A DNA stretch of 64,000 nt, taken from assembly GCA_022984795.1 (NCBI GenBank), contig JALIHJ010000007.1, forward strand, positions 248,001-312,000, given 5' to 3'. The stretch is from Fabrea salina (Eukaryota; Ciliophora; Heterotrichea; Heterotrichida; Fabreidae). Shown here piece after piece: positions 1 through 9,227 of the stretch. Numbering within the stretch: position 1 is the stretch's first letter; every line of letters starts with the position of its first letter. Position numbers and translations under genes: made by a program. The notes beneath the pieces were generated by a model, which was not told the origin of the DNA, did no database searches, and saw only the letters and a list, made by a program, of their open reading frames with translations.

Positions 1-953
1 TCGAAGGTACTCAGGTTTTCGTGGATCTGTTTTTTGAGTTGTTCATTTTCAGTTTTGAGTTTTTGTATCACTGAGTCTGTATCTGTCATTGTGCTTTGAG
101 TGAACTTGGACTTAGAAAGCTGTTCTAGTTGTTTTTGGGCTTCTATGAACTTTTTCTCGCTTTCGAAGAGAGCAGTTTTTAGCAGTTCAACTTCTTCGTT
201 GGGGTTCTTTTGTTTGGACTTTTGAAGTTCGAGTTTTTCTTTTGCCCATTGGGCATTCATTTCTTTCATGAGTTCTTGGGTTTCCACTAAGAGCTCGTTG
301 AACAGCTGGATTCTTTGTTCGTAACTTTTGAGAATTTGAGCCAAATGGTAAACTTCACCCTGGCTCTTTCTGAACTTTTGTTGAAGTTCTTGGTAAGAGT
401 CTGCTCCCCTTCCAGAGGGCTTAGGAGTTTTTTGGTTGTCGCTTTCTTTCAGCATTCCTATTATTTTGATTAGGTTTTCAACTGTAGGTTGTACTTTCAT
501 CTCTTTGAATATTTCAAACGCTATTTCAGGGGTGGCTTCTACTTGCTGAGGAATCTCTGTGTCCCCTGTCCGAGCAAAGTCAAGAATCCCTTTCACACTT
601 TGTCTGACGCTTTCGTCGTAGTTCTGAGCTTTTTTGCGAAGGAACTCAATTGACTGTGAGGGAAGCTTGTCAAGACTTTCTTGGAGTTTGGCTGGGGAAG
701 TCCCTAAAGCTACTTTGCATTTCAAACTTGCCACACTTTGCTTAAGCTCTTCGAGATTCTGCACTTGAGAGTGAGAAAAGGCGAGGGAAGATCTGATAAA
801 ACTCAAACTTAAGTCTTTGTTAGGTGTTAGCAGTTTACGCCAGCACTCTCCGTCTAATGACTCTTCTTCTTTGCTTTGGCGGATGTCTTCTAAGTGCAGT
901 ATTTCGGGCTTCGAGCTTTCTACGCTTTGAGTTAATTCAAATGTTGACTCCAT
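1..953 (-). CDS. Coiled-coil protein, 5' part only (C-terminus beyond window edge)
   Basis: The frame is open from an ATG at 953 down to base 1 (317 codons), so the C-terminal part lies outside the window. The first ~180 residues are mixed, charged and probably helical. From about residue 185 the protein is rich in E, K, Q and L with heptad-like spacing, for example EKKFIEAQKQLEQLSK, typical of a coiled coil. No catalytic motif, signal peptide or membrane segment is visible. The stop codon of the upstream PHD gene is only 34 nt from this ATG, and that spacer belongs to the duplicated tract shared with the second PHD copy. Long coiled coils in ciliates are often cytoskeletal or basal-body proteins, but nothing here proves that. 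Function not recognised. Confidence 0.75.
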   Translation of the reverse strand, partial: MESTFELTQSVESSKPEILHLEDIRQSKEEESLDGECWRKLLTPNKDLSLSFIRSSLAFSHSQVQNLEELKQSVASLKCKVALGTSPAKLQESLDKLPSQSIEFLRKKAQNYDESVRQSVKGILDFARTGDTEIPQQVEATPEIAFEIFKEMKVQPTVENLIKIIGMLKESDNQKTPKPSGRGADSYQELQQKFRKSQGEVYHLAQILKSYEQRIQLFNELLVETQELMKEMNAQWAKEKLELQKSKQKNPNEEVELLKTALFESEKKFIEAQKQLEQLSKSKFTQSTMTDTDSVIQKLKTENEQLKKQIHENLSTF

Positions 954-3015
954 CTTAAGACTTTCTGAAGTGTGGAAGAGAATTAACTCAGTTAAGTGGG
1001 TTATGTTTACATTGGGGACAGAGAAAGGAGTGGGGGGTGTCTTCGGGGAGTAGGCCCATGCAGGAGAGGTGGAACCAGCCTTCGCAGTTGTCGCACCCGA
1101 TCATGGCGGTTTGTTTGAGGCGTTCTTGGTACTCAGTTTCGGTTTCGCCGGGGAGGATGGCACTCATTTCTACGAAGGGTTGGTTGCAGACGCAGTAGGT
1201 TTCTTCTGTGGTTTTGTTTTCGAGACTGGGCACTTGGACTTCCACTAGTTGGAACTTGGCTTTTTTCTTGGAGCGTTTTTTGGACTTGGAGGAGTATACG
1301 GAGGGCTGTTGGTTGCAGGCCTTGAGTTCTTTCAGCAGAGTCAAGTACACTTTTTCGTAGTAGAGTTTGCAGACTTCAGGCACCTTTCCAGGCAAACAGA
1401 GTTTGAAGTGCTCGAAGGCAGAAGGGTGCAGTAAGTTGTAGAACTTGGGCCTCTGCACTTCCACCTGGGTCCTGAGTCTCCGGTTGGCACTGTTCATTTT
1501 CACACTGAACCCAAACCCCTTCTCTTCCTGCACTGTTTTCAGTTGTTCTTCAGCTAGTTGGATCAGTTGGAACTTTTCTTGGTAGTTCAGGGTGCTTACT
1601 GTTTTCCGGCAGCGCTTGCCTAGTTTCTTGACTTCGTTGCTTTGCGCAGTCTCTGCCCTTTCGAACTCCTTGCAGAAGGCCAGCACGTCCTCTGCTGTTT
1701 GTTTGTCGGTGTTTTCGAGCACACGCCGCAGTTTGAGGGGTTTGTGTTGTGAACAGTAAGCCTTGACTTCGTCGTACTCTGACTTCTTGCGCGTGTTCAC
1801 GAACAAGTCCTTTGCGCACTCAGGGTGGAACGCACTCTGGCACCTGCCGTGCTGGCACTGCAAACACGCTCCGTTCTTGGTCCCACACACTTCGCACTTG
1901 AGTTTGAACCGGTTGCTGTCCACTGCTCTGAGGTCGATCTGGCTCATGTAAGTAGTGTCTTTGAAGGCACTTGGCCCCAAGTGCACTGCACAGAACACGT
2001 GCACCCAAACGGCTTCTGGAGTCCCCGAAAAAGCGTAGTTCGGGAAACTCTGTTCTGGACTTGTCCAGTGCTGTGTGGGCTTCACTGCACCCCCTTCCAC
2101 AGTGCACAGAGCGCACTTCACGTGGTGTCTCCGTTGGGGCTGCCACTGACAAGCGTCGCACACCCACTCGCCTTCAGGCACTACAGGGATTCCGTAGCAC
2201 TTCATGTGGGCTCCCATGTAGCACTTTTCGCAAATCACAATTAAGTCGTCGTCTTCGTAGTCCCCGTCGCCACACACTCCACACACAAAGTCTTCTTCGC
2301 ACTTAGGCGGGCTTCGGAGTCCGCTGCTTTTCTTCTCAGTCTGGGTGGGCACTTCAGGGTCCTTTTTGGCCCTTTTCTCGTAGTGCTGCAGGTACTCCTC
2401 GTAAACTGCCTTCCGCGACAAGTCCTTCACAAAAGCCACCACTGCTTCTTCTTCGTTCTTGACCCACTGCTTCCTGAGCACGCCCTGTTCCACACTCGCC
2501 CACAGTTCTTCGTTCCTCTTCTGCAGCCTCTCTGTCTGGGCGGAGTACTTAGCTAGCAAGCACTCCACGTAGTCTTCTGTGCCTGGCAGCTGGGGGTAGT
2601 TCAGCACTGTGCTTTCTCCCGCCCTGAACTCTGGCATCTCTGTGCAGGCCACTGGCGGGAAGTACTGCGTGCCCACCACGTACCAAAAAAACTGGCCACT
2701 GCACACCCCCGTCGTCTTGAAGTCCCCCAGCTTCGCCCTCACACTCTTCACTGCTGCTTCGTTGCTAGCCACCCTCGAAGCCACTTGCCGCGGAAACGCA
2801 CTCCGGTTGCTTTCCCGCTTGCCCAGGTGCCGAGGACACACCCCTGACTTCGACTGCGCGTAAAACAAAGCCATGCAGTGGGGGTGGAACACCTTTTTGC
2901 ACGAACCCCAACTGCAAAGCACACTCATCCCCTCCACTCCACACAAACAACACCCCGCCCTCTCCATGCACCTCTCGTGCACTTTCTTCCCACTACTCAC
3001 TCCTCTGCTGAGTAA
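954..3015. repeat. Arm A of a 2,062-bp inverted repeat (PHD-gene copy A)
   Basis: This tract matches 19449..21510 on the opposite strand over 2,062 bp with no indel. By eye I find about a dozen substitutions, giving five amino-acid differences in 675 shared codons. Identity starts abruptly at a Leu codon near residue 48 of the PHD protein and ends 35 nt past its stop, exactly one base before the ATG of the next gene. The arm is visibly richer in G+C than its flanks. Confidence 0.95.
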
Positions 3016-3156
3016 GTTTTTCAAGGACTTTTCACAGATTGCACAGAAATAATTTTTATATTCTTGTGGCTCTAAAGAAATACTTTCCGCAGTTTTATCC
3101 GACTGGAATTCAATAAGCGAAGTTACTTGAGTATGTACTGAATCCATTGAACACAA
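988..3156 (-). CDS. Multi-PHD-finger chromatin protein, copy A
   Basis: A 722-residue protein with several Zn-binding modules. Residues ~38-115 hold a Cys/His cluster (CAIC, CCLC, HPHC) resembling a PHD or extended-PHD half. Around residues 290-460 lies a PHD, zinc-knuckle, ePHD array: CGVCGDG, CEKCYMGAHMKCYG, CDAC, then CALC, HVFCAVH, CEVCG, HPECA. This arrangement is typical of BRPF, JADE, MLL and AF10-type histone readers. A third PHD sits at the C-terminus (TYCVCNQP, CDNCEGWFH, CPQC), of the H3K4me-reader type. A basic stretch (KSKKRSKKKAK) precedes it. Expected to act in the nucleus on histone tails; no SET, HAT or bromodomain is present. Its first ~47 codons diverge from copy B at 19302 while the rest is almost identical, pointing to gene conversion or recent duplication. 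Confidence 0.85.
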   Translation of the reverse strand: MCSMDSVHTQVTSLIEFQSDKTAESISLEPQEYKNYFCAICEKSLKNLLSRGVSSGKKVHERCMERAGCCLCGVEGMSVLCSWGSCKKVFHPHCMALFYAQSKSGVCPRHLGKRESNRSAFPRQVASRVASNEAAVKSVRAKLGDFKTTGVCSGQFFWYVVGTQYFPPVACTEMPEFRAGESTVLNYPQLPGTEDYVECLLAKYSAQTERLQKRNEELWASVEQGVLRKQWVKNEEEAVVAFVKDLSRKAVYEEYLQHYEKRAKKDPEVPTQTEKKSSGLRSPPKCEEDFVCGVCGDGDYEDDDLIVICEKCYMGAHMKCYGIPVVPEGEWVCDACQWQPQRRHHVKCALCTVEGGAVKPTQHWTSPEQSFPNYAFSGTPEAVWVHVFCAVHLGPSAFKDTTYMSQIDLRAVDSNRFKLKCEVCGTKNGACLQCQHGRCQSAFHPECAKDLFVNTRKKSEYDEVKAYCSQHKPLKLRRVLENTDKQTAEDVLAFCKEFERAETAQSNEVKKLGKRCRKTVSTLNYQEKFQLIQLAEEQLKTVQEEKGFGFSVKMNSANRRLRTQVEVQRPKFYNLLHPSAFEHFKLCLPGKVPEVCKLYYEKVYLTLLKELKACNQQPSVYSSKSKKRSKKKAKFQLVEVQVPSLENKTTEETYCVCNQPFVEMSAILPGETETEYQERLKQTAMIGCDNCEGWFHLSCMGLLPEDTPHSFLCPQCKHNPLN

Positions 3157-3222
3157 TTTATTACTAGAACTATAAGCGCATTAAATATTAAACCATAATT
3201 CCAGCAGAACTTAACCAAATAA

Positions 3223-3678
3223 TCAATTAAGCCATAACTTAAGCCTGAATGCGTCATTTCCATTTAGGTAGTAGCTTTGGAGTCTTTTGTCTCTAGCAAA
3301 GCCAAAACCCTCATATAGTTTGAGTGCTCCTTTATTAGTTACTTCGGCTTCTAAAACTATTTCGTCACAACCATCAGCTTTCATAGCATCTAAAGCCTGC
3401 TTGACTAGCTCTTTTCCGATTCCTTTTCTGCGGAGTTCCTGCTTGACTGCTAGCATAGCAATGTAACCCCTTATAGCTTCTTTGTGCTTTTCAGCTTTGC
3501 AAACAATTACTCCCACAAGTTCTTCTCCCATATAGCCTAGAATACACAAGTGAGGCCAAGAATATAGAAAGTATCTGTAAGTAAATACACTGTATGGCTC
3601 TGACAGTTCTCCGTCTATCATCTCCATCAGTTCTTTAAGTTGCTCTTCAGAACTGAATGCTTTGTATGTTATTTCCAT
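3223..3678 (-). CDS. NAA30: N-alpha-acetyltransferase 30 (NatC catalytic subunit)
   Basis: A 151-residue GNAT-fold enzyme. Motifs match NAA30/Mak3 along the whole domain: LSEPYSVFTYRYF near residue 25, then GYIAMLAV, the acetyl-CoA loop RRKGIGKELV, EIVLEAEVTNKGALKLYE, and YYLNGNDAFRLKLW at the end. NAA30 acetylates N-termini beginning Met-Leu, Met-Ile, Met-Phe or Met-Trp on ribosomes, normally with NAA35 and NAA38. The protein is just the catalytic domain; the long N-terminal extension of animal NAA30 is absent, as in yeast Mak3. The ATG at 3678 is preceded directly by TATAAAA. The gene lies 14 nt downstream of the histidine-kinase ATG on the same strand. Confidence 0.9.
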   Translation of the reverse strand: MEITYKAFSSEEQLKELMEMIDGELSEPYSVFTYRYFLYSWPHLCILGYMGEELVGVIVCKAEKHKEAIRGYIAMLAVKQELRRKGIGKELVKQALDAMKADGCDEIVLEAEVTNKGALKLYEGFGFARDKRLQSYYLNGNDAFRLKLWLN

Positions 3679-3692
3679 TTTTATATTGAAAG

Positions 3693-5858
3693 TTACGTAA
3701 AATAGCTTTCTTCTTCTTTCGACAAAAAGAAACTAACAGTGTTTAAAAGTACTTCCTGGTTGCAGGGCTTCACAAGGTGCAAGCACATTCCTGATTCGTA
3801 AGAAAGCTTGATTTCCTCAGACTCCGAGTAAGCAGTTAGTGCTACTATATAGGGAAGTTTGGAAATAACTTTGGATCTATGGAGTTCGTGTATTTTTCTA
3901 GAAGCTTCCCACCCGTCCATCACAGGCATGCTGCAGTCCATAAGTACTAACTTGAATGGAAAGCCTTTTCCATCATGTTTCAAAACAAGGTCAACTGCTT
4001 CTTGTCCATCTTTGGCCTCTAAAAATCTAATGCTTTCCGTTTGGAGCATAGCAGCTACAATCATTCTATTAAAATCATTGTCATCAACTACCAAAACTCT
4101 CGGCGGTGCATACAATCTGCGTCCAATGATGTCCATAGACTTGACTTCAATAGGCCGAGATATTTCCTTGCTCACTAAGTCAGGTATGTGTTCGTAATTC
4201 GTGTCTGTTGCTTCATGTTCCGAAATAAGAACCTTAAAAGAAAACTCAGAGCCAATACCAACTTCTGACTTGCACTTAATGCTAGAACTTCCAAGTTCTT
4301 TCACAAGCATGTTTGAAACGTTCAGGCCTAAACCTATTCCACTTGGCTCTGAGTCGCTACAACTTCCCCCAAACAATAGAAATATACTTTGCTGCTTTTC
4401 TTGAGTGATCCCTATTCCAGTATCTATTACAGAGAACTTCACAAATGACCCATCTACTTGTGTAGCTGCTACCTCAACAAATCCTTTGGATGTGTACTTC
4501 AAGGAGTTACTAAGTAAGTTTACAAGAACCTGCTGCAACTTTTTAGGATCTGTGTAAACTAATTCTGGAATGGAGGGGTCAATTCTAATGATTATTCTGA
4601 TTTTTTTGTGTAAAAACAAGGTCTCAAAGAATTTGTAAGTCTCTGAAACTAAGTTCCTAAAGTTGAACTGAACTTTTTCCAAACTAAATTTTTTCAGAAC
4701 TATTCTGGAGTAGTCGATGATATTGTGAACTTGGTTCATGAATAAGCGAGCAGAAACTTTCAAGAACTTAATTTTCCTAAGTATTCTTTTAGGGGTATTT
4801 GCAGGGGTTTCTTTTTCTAAGGATTCACTGATGTTGAGGATGCAGTTTGCAGGAGTTCTGAATTCGTGGGATATGCTTCTCAGAAAAGCTGATTTGCACT
4901 TGTTTTCTGAATTAACTTTTTCAAGCTCGATTGTTTTCTCGACATTGTTGAAAGTTAGAGCTACAGCTGTGCCTTCATCCCAAGCTATTTTTCTCGAACG
5001 CACTTCTAAAACGCAGTTGTTAGCTTTGACGAGTCCTAGGACCTCTTCTTGGTTTAACTCTAACTGGAATGCTTCTAGCAAGTCACTGCTGAAATTTCCT
5101 TCGGTTGAATCTTTAAAATAGATTCTGCCGTTTGGAATATAGTCGAGGCTTTCTAGAGTCCCAAGTATGCTCTCTTCAGTTGTTGTTAGTAGAACTAATA
5201 AATTAGAGTTTATTAGCTCAACTGTGTGATTAGGACTTATTACAACCAGACCCTCATGGCATAGATCAACTATCAGTTGCAGTTTCTGTTTAGATTTTTG
5301 GACTTCACTTAGAGCTAAAAACTTGCTCAAACTATGCTCTTTAGCCGAGTTATGGTAGTGCTGTGCTGAAATAAAGCAAAATAAAGTGCAAAGCAGGGGT
5401 GCTGGTTCCCAAGTAAAACTCATAGCTCCGCTCAAAACAAAGCTCCAGTACCACTGAGCTAGGAATTTAACTGTAACCAAGAATACTACTTCAGAAGAGT
5501 AAATAAAGGAATACTCGTAAAAAAAAGTTAAAACGCAGCTGGATATGCACAAAACTAAGTTGTGCTCAGGAATCTTGAAAAAGGCTAGAAGCCATAAAAC
5601 ATTTATGTGGAACTCAAGCACAGCTAAAATAACTCTTTGCTGATTTCTGACGGAAAAGTTTTTAATAAGCAATAACGGGATTAATGTAAGCCCTAATATG
5701 GTGAATACGAGGATATTCAACACAGAAAATGGGTTTGCAATGATGTATAACAGACGCAGAACTAGAGTTGCTTCCAGCATAGGGTTCATTATTTTCTCAA
5801 AAGTGGTCACACTTACCCTTAAGTCTTTGTTCCAGCAATCAACTTTTAAACTTTCCAT
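3693..5858 (-). CDS. Membrane hybrid histidine kinase with receiver domain
   Basis: A 721-residue protein. Residues ~30-170 contain about six hydrophobic segments, so the sensor region is membrane-embedded. A PAS-like stretch follows at ~195-310. The HisKA phospho-acceptor is in SISHEFRTP (His near residue 329). The HATPase domain shows the N box (LVNLLSNSLKYT), G1 box (DTGIGI) and G2 box (GIGLGLN). A receiver domain occupies ~590-710 with the acidic pair VVDDND, the phospho-acceptor Asp in VLMDCSMPVMDG, and the conserved Lys in LVKPCN. All residues needed for autophosphorylation and intramolecular transfer appear present. Ligand and output are unknown; no HPt protein or separate regulator is encoded nearby. 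Confidence 0.9.
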   Translation of the reverse strand: MESLKVDCWNKDLRVSVTTFEKIMNPMLEATLVLRLLYIIANPFSVLNILVFTILGLTLIPLLLIKNFSVRNQQRVILAVLEFHINVLWLLAFFKIPEHNLVLCISSCVLTFFYEYSFIYSSEVVFLVTVKFLAQWYWSFVLSGAMSFTWEPAPLLCTLFCFISAQHYHNSAKEHSLSKFLALSEVQKSKQKLQLIVDLCHEGLVVISPNHTVELINSNLLVLLTTTEESILGTLESLDYIPNGRIYFKDSTEGNFSSDLLEAFQLELNQEEVLGLVKANNCVLEVRSRKIAWDEGTAVALTFNNVEKTIELEKVNSENKCKSAFLRSISHEFRTPANCILNISESLEKETPANTPKRILRKIKFLKVSARLFMNQVHNIIDYSRIVLKKFSLEKVQFNFRNLVSETYKFFETLFLHKKIRIIIRIDPSIPELVYTDPKKLQQVLVNLLSNSLKYTSKGFVEVAATQVDGSFVKFSVIDTGIGITQEKQQSIFLLFGGSCSDSEPSGIGLGLNVSNMLVKELGSSSIKCKSEVGIGSEFSFKVLISEHEATDTNYEHIPDLVSKEISRPIEVKSMDIIGRRLYAPPRVLVVDDNDFNRMIVAAMLQTESIRFLEAKDGQEAVDLVLKHDGKGFPFKLVLMDCSMPVMDGWEASRKIHELHRSKVISKLPYIVALTAYSESEEIKLSYESGMCLHLVKPCNQEVLLNTVSFFLSKEEESYFT

Positions 5859-5941
5859 TTCTTAACCTTTATCTAAGTAAGAATTACTCAATAATTTAGG
5901 TTTAGAAATAGATTATTTGCACTCAGTGTGTTGTTGAAAAA

Positions 5942-6994
5942 ATGGTTGAGAAGGACTCGATGATATACAAGAACCTTGGAAAGTCAGGACTTAAAGTCTC
6001 TGCAATTTCCTTGGGGAACTGGCTCACAGGCCACAACCTTGAGTTTGAGGAAACTCAGTACCAGTGTTTTTCAAAAGCAATTGAAGCAGGAGTCAACTTT
6101 CTGGATACTGCAGAAATTTACGGCTTTGGAAATGCTGAGACGGAGTTAGGAAACATTCTTAAAAGAGGAGAATGGAACCGTGACGAGTTAGTGATCTCAA
6201 CTAAATTCATCAAGGCTGGAACTAAACTTTCCCAAACAGGACTGGGCAGAAAAAGACTAATCCAAGGGGTGCGGAATTCTTTGAAAAGACTCCAACTAGA
6301 CTATGCAGACATCATTTTCCTTCACAGGCCAGACCAAGACGTTCCTATAGTTGAAACTGTGAGGACTGTGAACCACTTAATTGAAACAGGCAAAGCAGAC
6401 TACTGGGGAACTTCTGAGTTTACTCCAGCAGAACTCATGGAAGTTTTTGAAGTCTGCGAAAAGTATGGCTTCGTGGAGCCAGTGGCAGAGCAGTGCCAAT
6501 ACAACATGATGTGGCGTAAACGTGTAGAAGTTGAACTTGCACCGTTGTTCGACCACTACGGAATGGGAACAACAGTGTGGAGTCCACTGATGGGAGGAAT
6601 TCTAACTGGCAAGTACAACCAAGGAATTCCTGACGGAACAAGAGTTAGCGACCCTATGCTTCCTGCGTTTGTGAAGCAAAGGTACGAGGAGCCCTTCCTT
6701 CCTGAAAACAGAGAGACTACTTTGAAAAAGCTCCAAGGAATAGGTAAAGTAGCTGAGGACTTAGGATGCACTCAGGCCCAACTGGCTATTGCGTGGTGTA
6801 TGAAAAGCCCTGACGTGAGCACTGCTATAACAGGTGCCACAAGGCCTCAACAGATCGAGGATACTATTAAGAGTGTGGAAGTGGTAGAAAAGCTAACTCC
6901 AGAAGTTCTAAACAGGATTGAAGAAATTCTTCAAACCAGGCCAACTCCTCCTATGAACTGGAGAACCTGGGAGTTGATGCCTCACAGGAGGTAA
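5942..6994 (+). CDS. Aldo-keto reductase, K+ channel beta-subunit type
   Basis: A 350-residue TIM-barrel oxidoreductase. It starts with YKNLGKSGLKVSAISLGNW, the usual beginning of voltage-gated K+ channel beta subunits (AKR6) and related reductases. The tetrad is visible: Asp and Tyr in FLDTAEIYG, Lys in VISTKF, His in IIFLHRPD. The C-terminal NADPH-binding part is also family-like (CMKSPDVSTAITGATRPQQI). Expected to reduce aldehydes or ketones with NADPH in the cytosol; some relatives assemble with Kv channels, but no channel is encoded here. The ATG at 5942 was chosen; a second in-frame ATG at 5960 is possible. The gene is divergent from the histidine kinase across 83 bp. Confidence 0.85.
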   Translation: MVEKDSMIYKNLGKSGLKVSAISLGNWLTGHNLEFEETQYQCFSKAIEAGVNFLDTAEIYGFGNAETELGNILKRGEWNRDELVISTKFIKAGTKLSQTGLGRKRLIQGVRNSLKRLQLDYADIIFLHRPDQDVPIVETVRTVNHLIETGKADYWGTSEFTPAELMEVFEVCEKYGFVEPVAEQCQYNMMWRKRVEVELAPLFDHYGMGTTVWSPLMGGILTGKYNQGIPDGTRVSDPMLPAFVKQRYEEPFLPENRETTLKKLQGIGKVAEDLGCTQAQLAIAWCMKSPDVSTAITGATRPQQIEDTIKSVEVVEKLTPEVLNRIEEILQTRPTPPMNWRTWELMPHRR

Positions 6995-7018
6995 TTAATT
7001 AAGCTTATCAATTAAAAT

Positions 7019-7990
7019 TTAACATTGAGTTGCTTTTACTTTTGCAACTAGCTTACCACACTCCCTGCATAAGTGGGTGATTTCTTCATTAGGCCCAATT
7101 GCGTTGTAGTAGCCAGAGCAACAAATCTTTTTCCAAAAAGGAGTTTTAGGAGTCTCAACCTTAACTCTAGTGCCAACTTGTTTTTTACAAGACTCACAGA
7201 AAGTTCGTGTAGGAAGCACTCCGAAGCTGAGGTCTGGAAGCTCCTCAGACTTTCTTTCTTGTATTTTAAAGTCTTCGCTTTCTTGGGTGTTTGTGGTGAA
7301 GCGGGTTGAAACAAAGTTTTTAAAGGCCTGGGGCGAGGGCCTGTTGGAGTTAGTGTACATGTTTTTAGCTGAAGAGTCACTGCTGAGAGTGTAAATAGTT
7401 GAGTACCTTTCTTCTTTGACTTGAGGAGTTTGTCTGAGTTCAGAGTTCTGGATACTTTTGGGTTCAGCTGTTGAGGCAAAAATAGAGTTTGCAGGAACTG
7501 ACCTTTCTTTTTCTTTAGGTTCTTCGTCGTCTTCAGTCAGTGAAAAACTTGACAGAATGTCATCAGAAACATCCAAGAACTCATACTCGTTATCGAATTC
7601 AAAGTCAAGCGAGTCCCTGCAGCCTTCTTTGAGGGAACTAACTGCAGACACAAAGGTGTAGGATTGGCTGCACTCGTTTATGATTACAGTAGGAGTGCGG
7701 TTGTGAGTACTGCTAGACTCATCGAATGTAAGGCGTTTAAAGGGCTTGCGTGGACTGCGCGATTGCATGCCTGAAGCTACTTCTTGGAACTCGAATTTGG
7801 CATTGTAGCGCTGCGGCGAAGTGGGACGCAGCTGAAGGTCTACGCCTTTTTTCAAGACTGCAAGGGTTCCGCTTGGGAGTTTGTTGGGCAGTGGGTAAGA
7901 GTTTTTACCTCCTGGGGCCAATTCTAGCAGTTGTTTTTGAGTGCTTGAAGAAAGGTTAGCTGAGGATGACTTCTTCGTGCTTTTTTGCAT
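7019..7990 (-). CDS. Ser-rich protein with C-terminal LITAF-like zinc domain
   Basis: A 323-residue protein. The first ~250 residues are Ser, Thr, Pro and charge-rich and look disordered, with an acidic patch around residues 130-165. The last ~60 residues contain CESCKKQVGTRVKVE, a short spacer with FWKKICCSGYY, and HLCRECGKLVAKVK. The CxxC and HxCxxCG knuckles with about this spacing resemble the LITAF/SIMPLE domain, which coordinates Zn2+ and dips into endosomal membranes through a hydrophobic loop. The loop here is short and only weakly hydrophobic, so membrane insertion is uncertain. The gene is convergent with the aldo-keto reductase across 24 bp. LITAF assignment is inference from Cys/His spacing. 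Confidence 0.65.
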   Translation of the reverse strand: MQKSTKKSSSANLSSSTQKQLLELAPGGKNSYPLPNKLPSGTLAVLKKGVDLQLRPTSPQRYNAKFEFQEVASGMQSRSPRKPFKRLTFDESSSTHNRTPTVIINECSQSYTFVSAVSSLKEGCRDSLDFEFDNEYEFLDVSDDILSSFSLTEDDEEPKEKERSVPANSIFASTAEPKSIQNSELRQTPQVKEERYSTIYTLSSDSSAKNMYTNSNRPSPQAFKNFVSTRFTTNTQESEDFKIQERKSEELPDLSFGVLPTRTFCESCKKQVGTRVKVETPKTPFWKKICCSGYYNAIGPNEEITHLCRECGKLVAKVKATQC

Positions 7991-8471
7991 TTATGGGAGT
8001 CATTTGAGGCTTTAAAGGCAGTAATTGCGTAACTAAGTAGACTACATACTAGTTTGAGTTTTGAGTTGATTTAGTATCGATGGAGTGCTTAAAGAATTAG
8101 TTTTATTAAGGCATTTAGCCAGACTTATTTGTGCAATGATTAGAAAAAAGCAAGAAGGCTGTGAGCTAAGCTTGATAATTTTAGGGCGTTTTTAAATTTC
8201 TATAGTAAAAGGGCACATTTTTTTGAAAAACGGATAATCAATTTGATTGGAATTATTTGTTTAGTGCTTGAAGAAGCTGTATACATCCCAGATAACCTCT
8301 ATTCTACTCGAATCGGTGTTTAAGGTGCTAGTTTAAACATTTTGTAAAGAATTTCATATTTAAGTAATTCGAAAAACATGCAATGAATGAGTTGTTAGGG
8401 TGGAATACCGATATGATTAGATTGGTTTGTTAGATAGGAATACTCCAATTGTAACTTAAGGTATAAAAATA
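7991..8471. other. 481-bp AT-rich spacer upstream of MYB gene 1
   Basis: One of the few long spacers in the window, lying between divergent genes. It is AT-rich, without a convincing reading frame or tRNA. At 8393-8402 it carries TGTTAGGGTG on the plus strand, a permutation of a CCCTAACA-type telomere repeat, 70 nt before the MYB start. At 8464 it ends in TATAAAAATA next to the ATG, the leader seen at many genes here. Nothing else is evident. Confidence 0.6.
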
Positions 8472-9227
8472 ATGAAAAGCCTTGAAAGCATGAACCCTTT
8501 TGAATTAGAAAAGCCCGAAAATCTGACTCAAATCCAACCGAAGCCCACAACCTTCGCAATAAGTGAGGCTCTAGAAGAACTTCTAGTGAAGTCTGCCTCA
8601 CAAGACTCAAAAATCCAACAGAGTTCATCACATGAACAAAATCCAACTCTGAGACCAAAAAACTTAGCTTTTTCAAAACGTAAATCTGAGCTAAGCGATA
8701 CTGAAGAACTTGAAAGACCACTTCTTAGTTATAGAAATAACTGTCGCGAAACCAGTGACTCTCGTGCTTCTGAGATTAATCCGTATAAAAAAAGATGGAG
8801 TATTGAGGAAGACCAGAAAATGCTTCAGCTCTTTTACAAGCACGGAAGAAACTGGGAGTTAATTGCCTCTAACCTAAGGGAGCGAACTCCAGGCTCAGCT
8901 AAGAACAGGTTTTATTCTATTCTGAAAAAAAACGTTCCGAAGGAAGACCGAGTAGCTTTAGTGGGCAGGTCATGCATTCCGATGTCACTAGACTTAGAGA
9001 TTTATAATCTCATGAAGACCCAACAGCAAGAAGAAAGAGTCATAGAGAGTTTCCTCAGTGGCTTCGAAGCTTCGGAGACTTCAGAGTACACTGAGGACGA
9101 TATCCAAATTGAGTCCATGACCTTTGAGCAGAAACTCCAGGAAATCAACAAGTTGAAGCTAAGAGTCAGAAAACTGGAGAAATACTGCAAACTCCTGGAA
9201 TTCAGGATCAAATATCATAAGCAGTAA
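8472..9227 (+). CDS. MYB/SANT-domain protein 1
   Basis: A 251-residue protein with a single MYB repeat at about residues 108-165: KKRWSIEEDQKMLQLFYKHGRNWELIASNL, ending in SAKNRFYS. The Trp spacing and the recognition-helix pattern (AKNRFY) match c-MYB-type DNA-binding repeats rather than GTE-type or telobox repeats. After it come IPMSLDLEIYNL and ERVIESFLSGFEA, also found in the next gene, and a short C-terminal coiled coil (residues ~215-250), suggesting dimerisation. Probably a nuclear DNA-binding regulator. The gene is a tandem paralogue of 9911..10645: order and spacing of domains agree, but sequences are well diverged, so the duplication is old. The start follows GTATAAAAATA directly. 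Confidence 0.8.
   Translation: MKSLESMNPFELEKPENLTQIQPKPTTFAISEALEELLVKSASQDSKIQQSSSHEQNPTLRPKNLAFSKRKSELSDTEELERPLLSYRNNCRETSDSRASEINPYKKRWSIEEDQKMLQLFYKHGRNWELIASNLRERTPGSAKNRFYSILKKNVPKEDRVALVGRSCIPMSLDLEIYNLMKTQQQEERVIESFLSGFEASETSEYTEDDIQIESMTFEQKLQEINKLKLRVRKLEKYCKLLEFRIKYHKQ

Noticed and set aside
1825-2306. Antisense frames of 100-140 codons within both PHD gene copies
   Set aside because: They mirror the GC-rich codon use of the PHD gene, occur in both copies because the copies are nearly identical, and show no domain.
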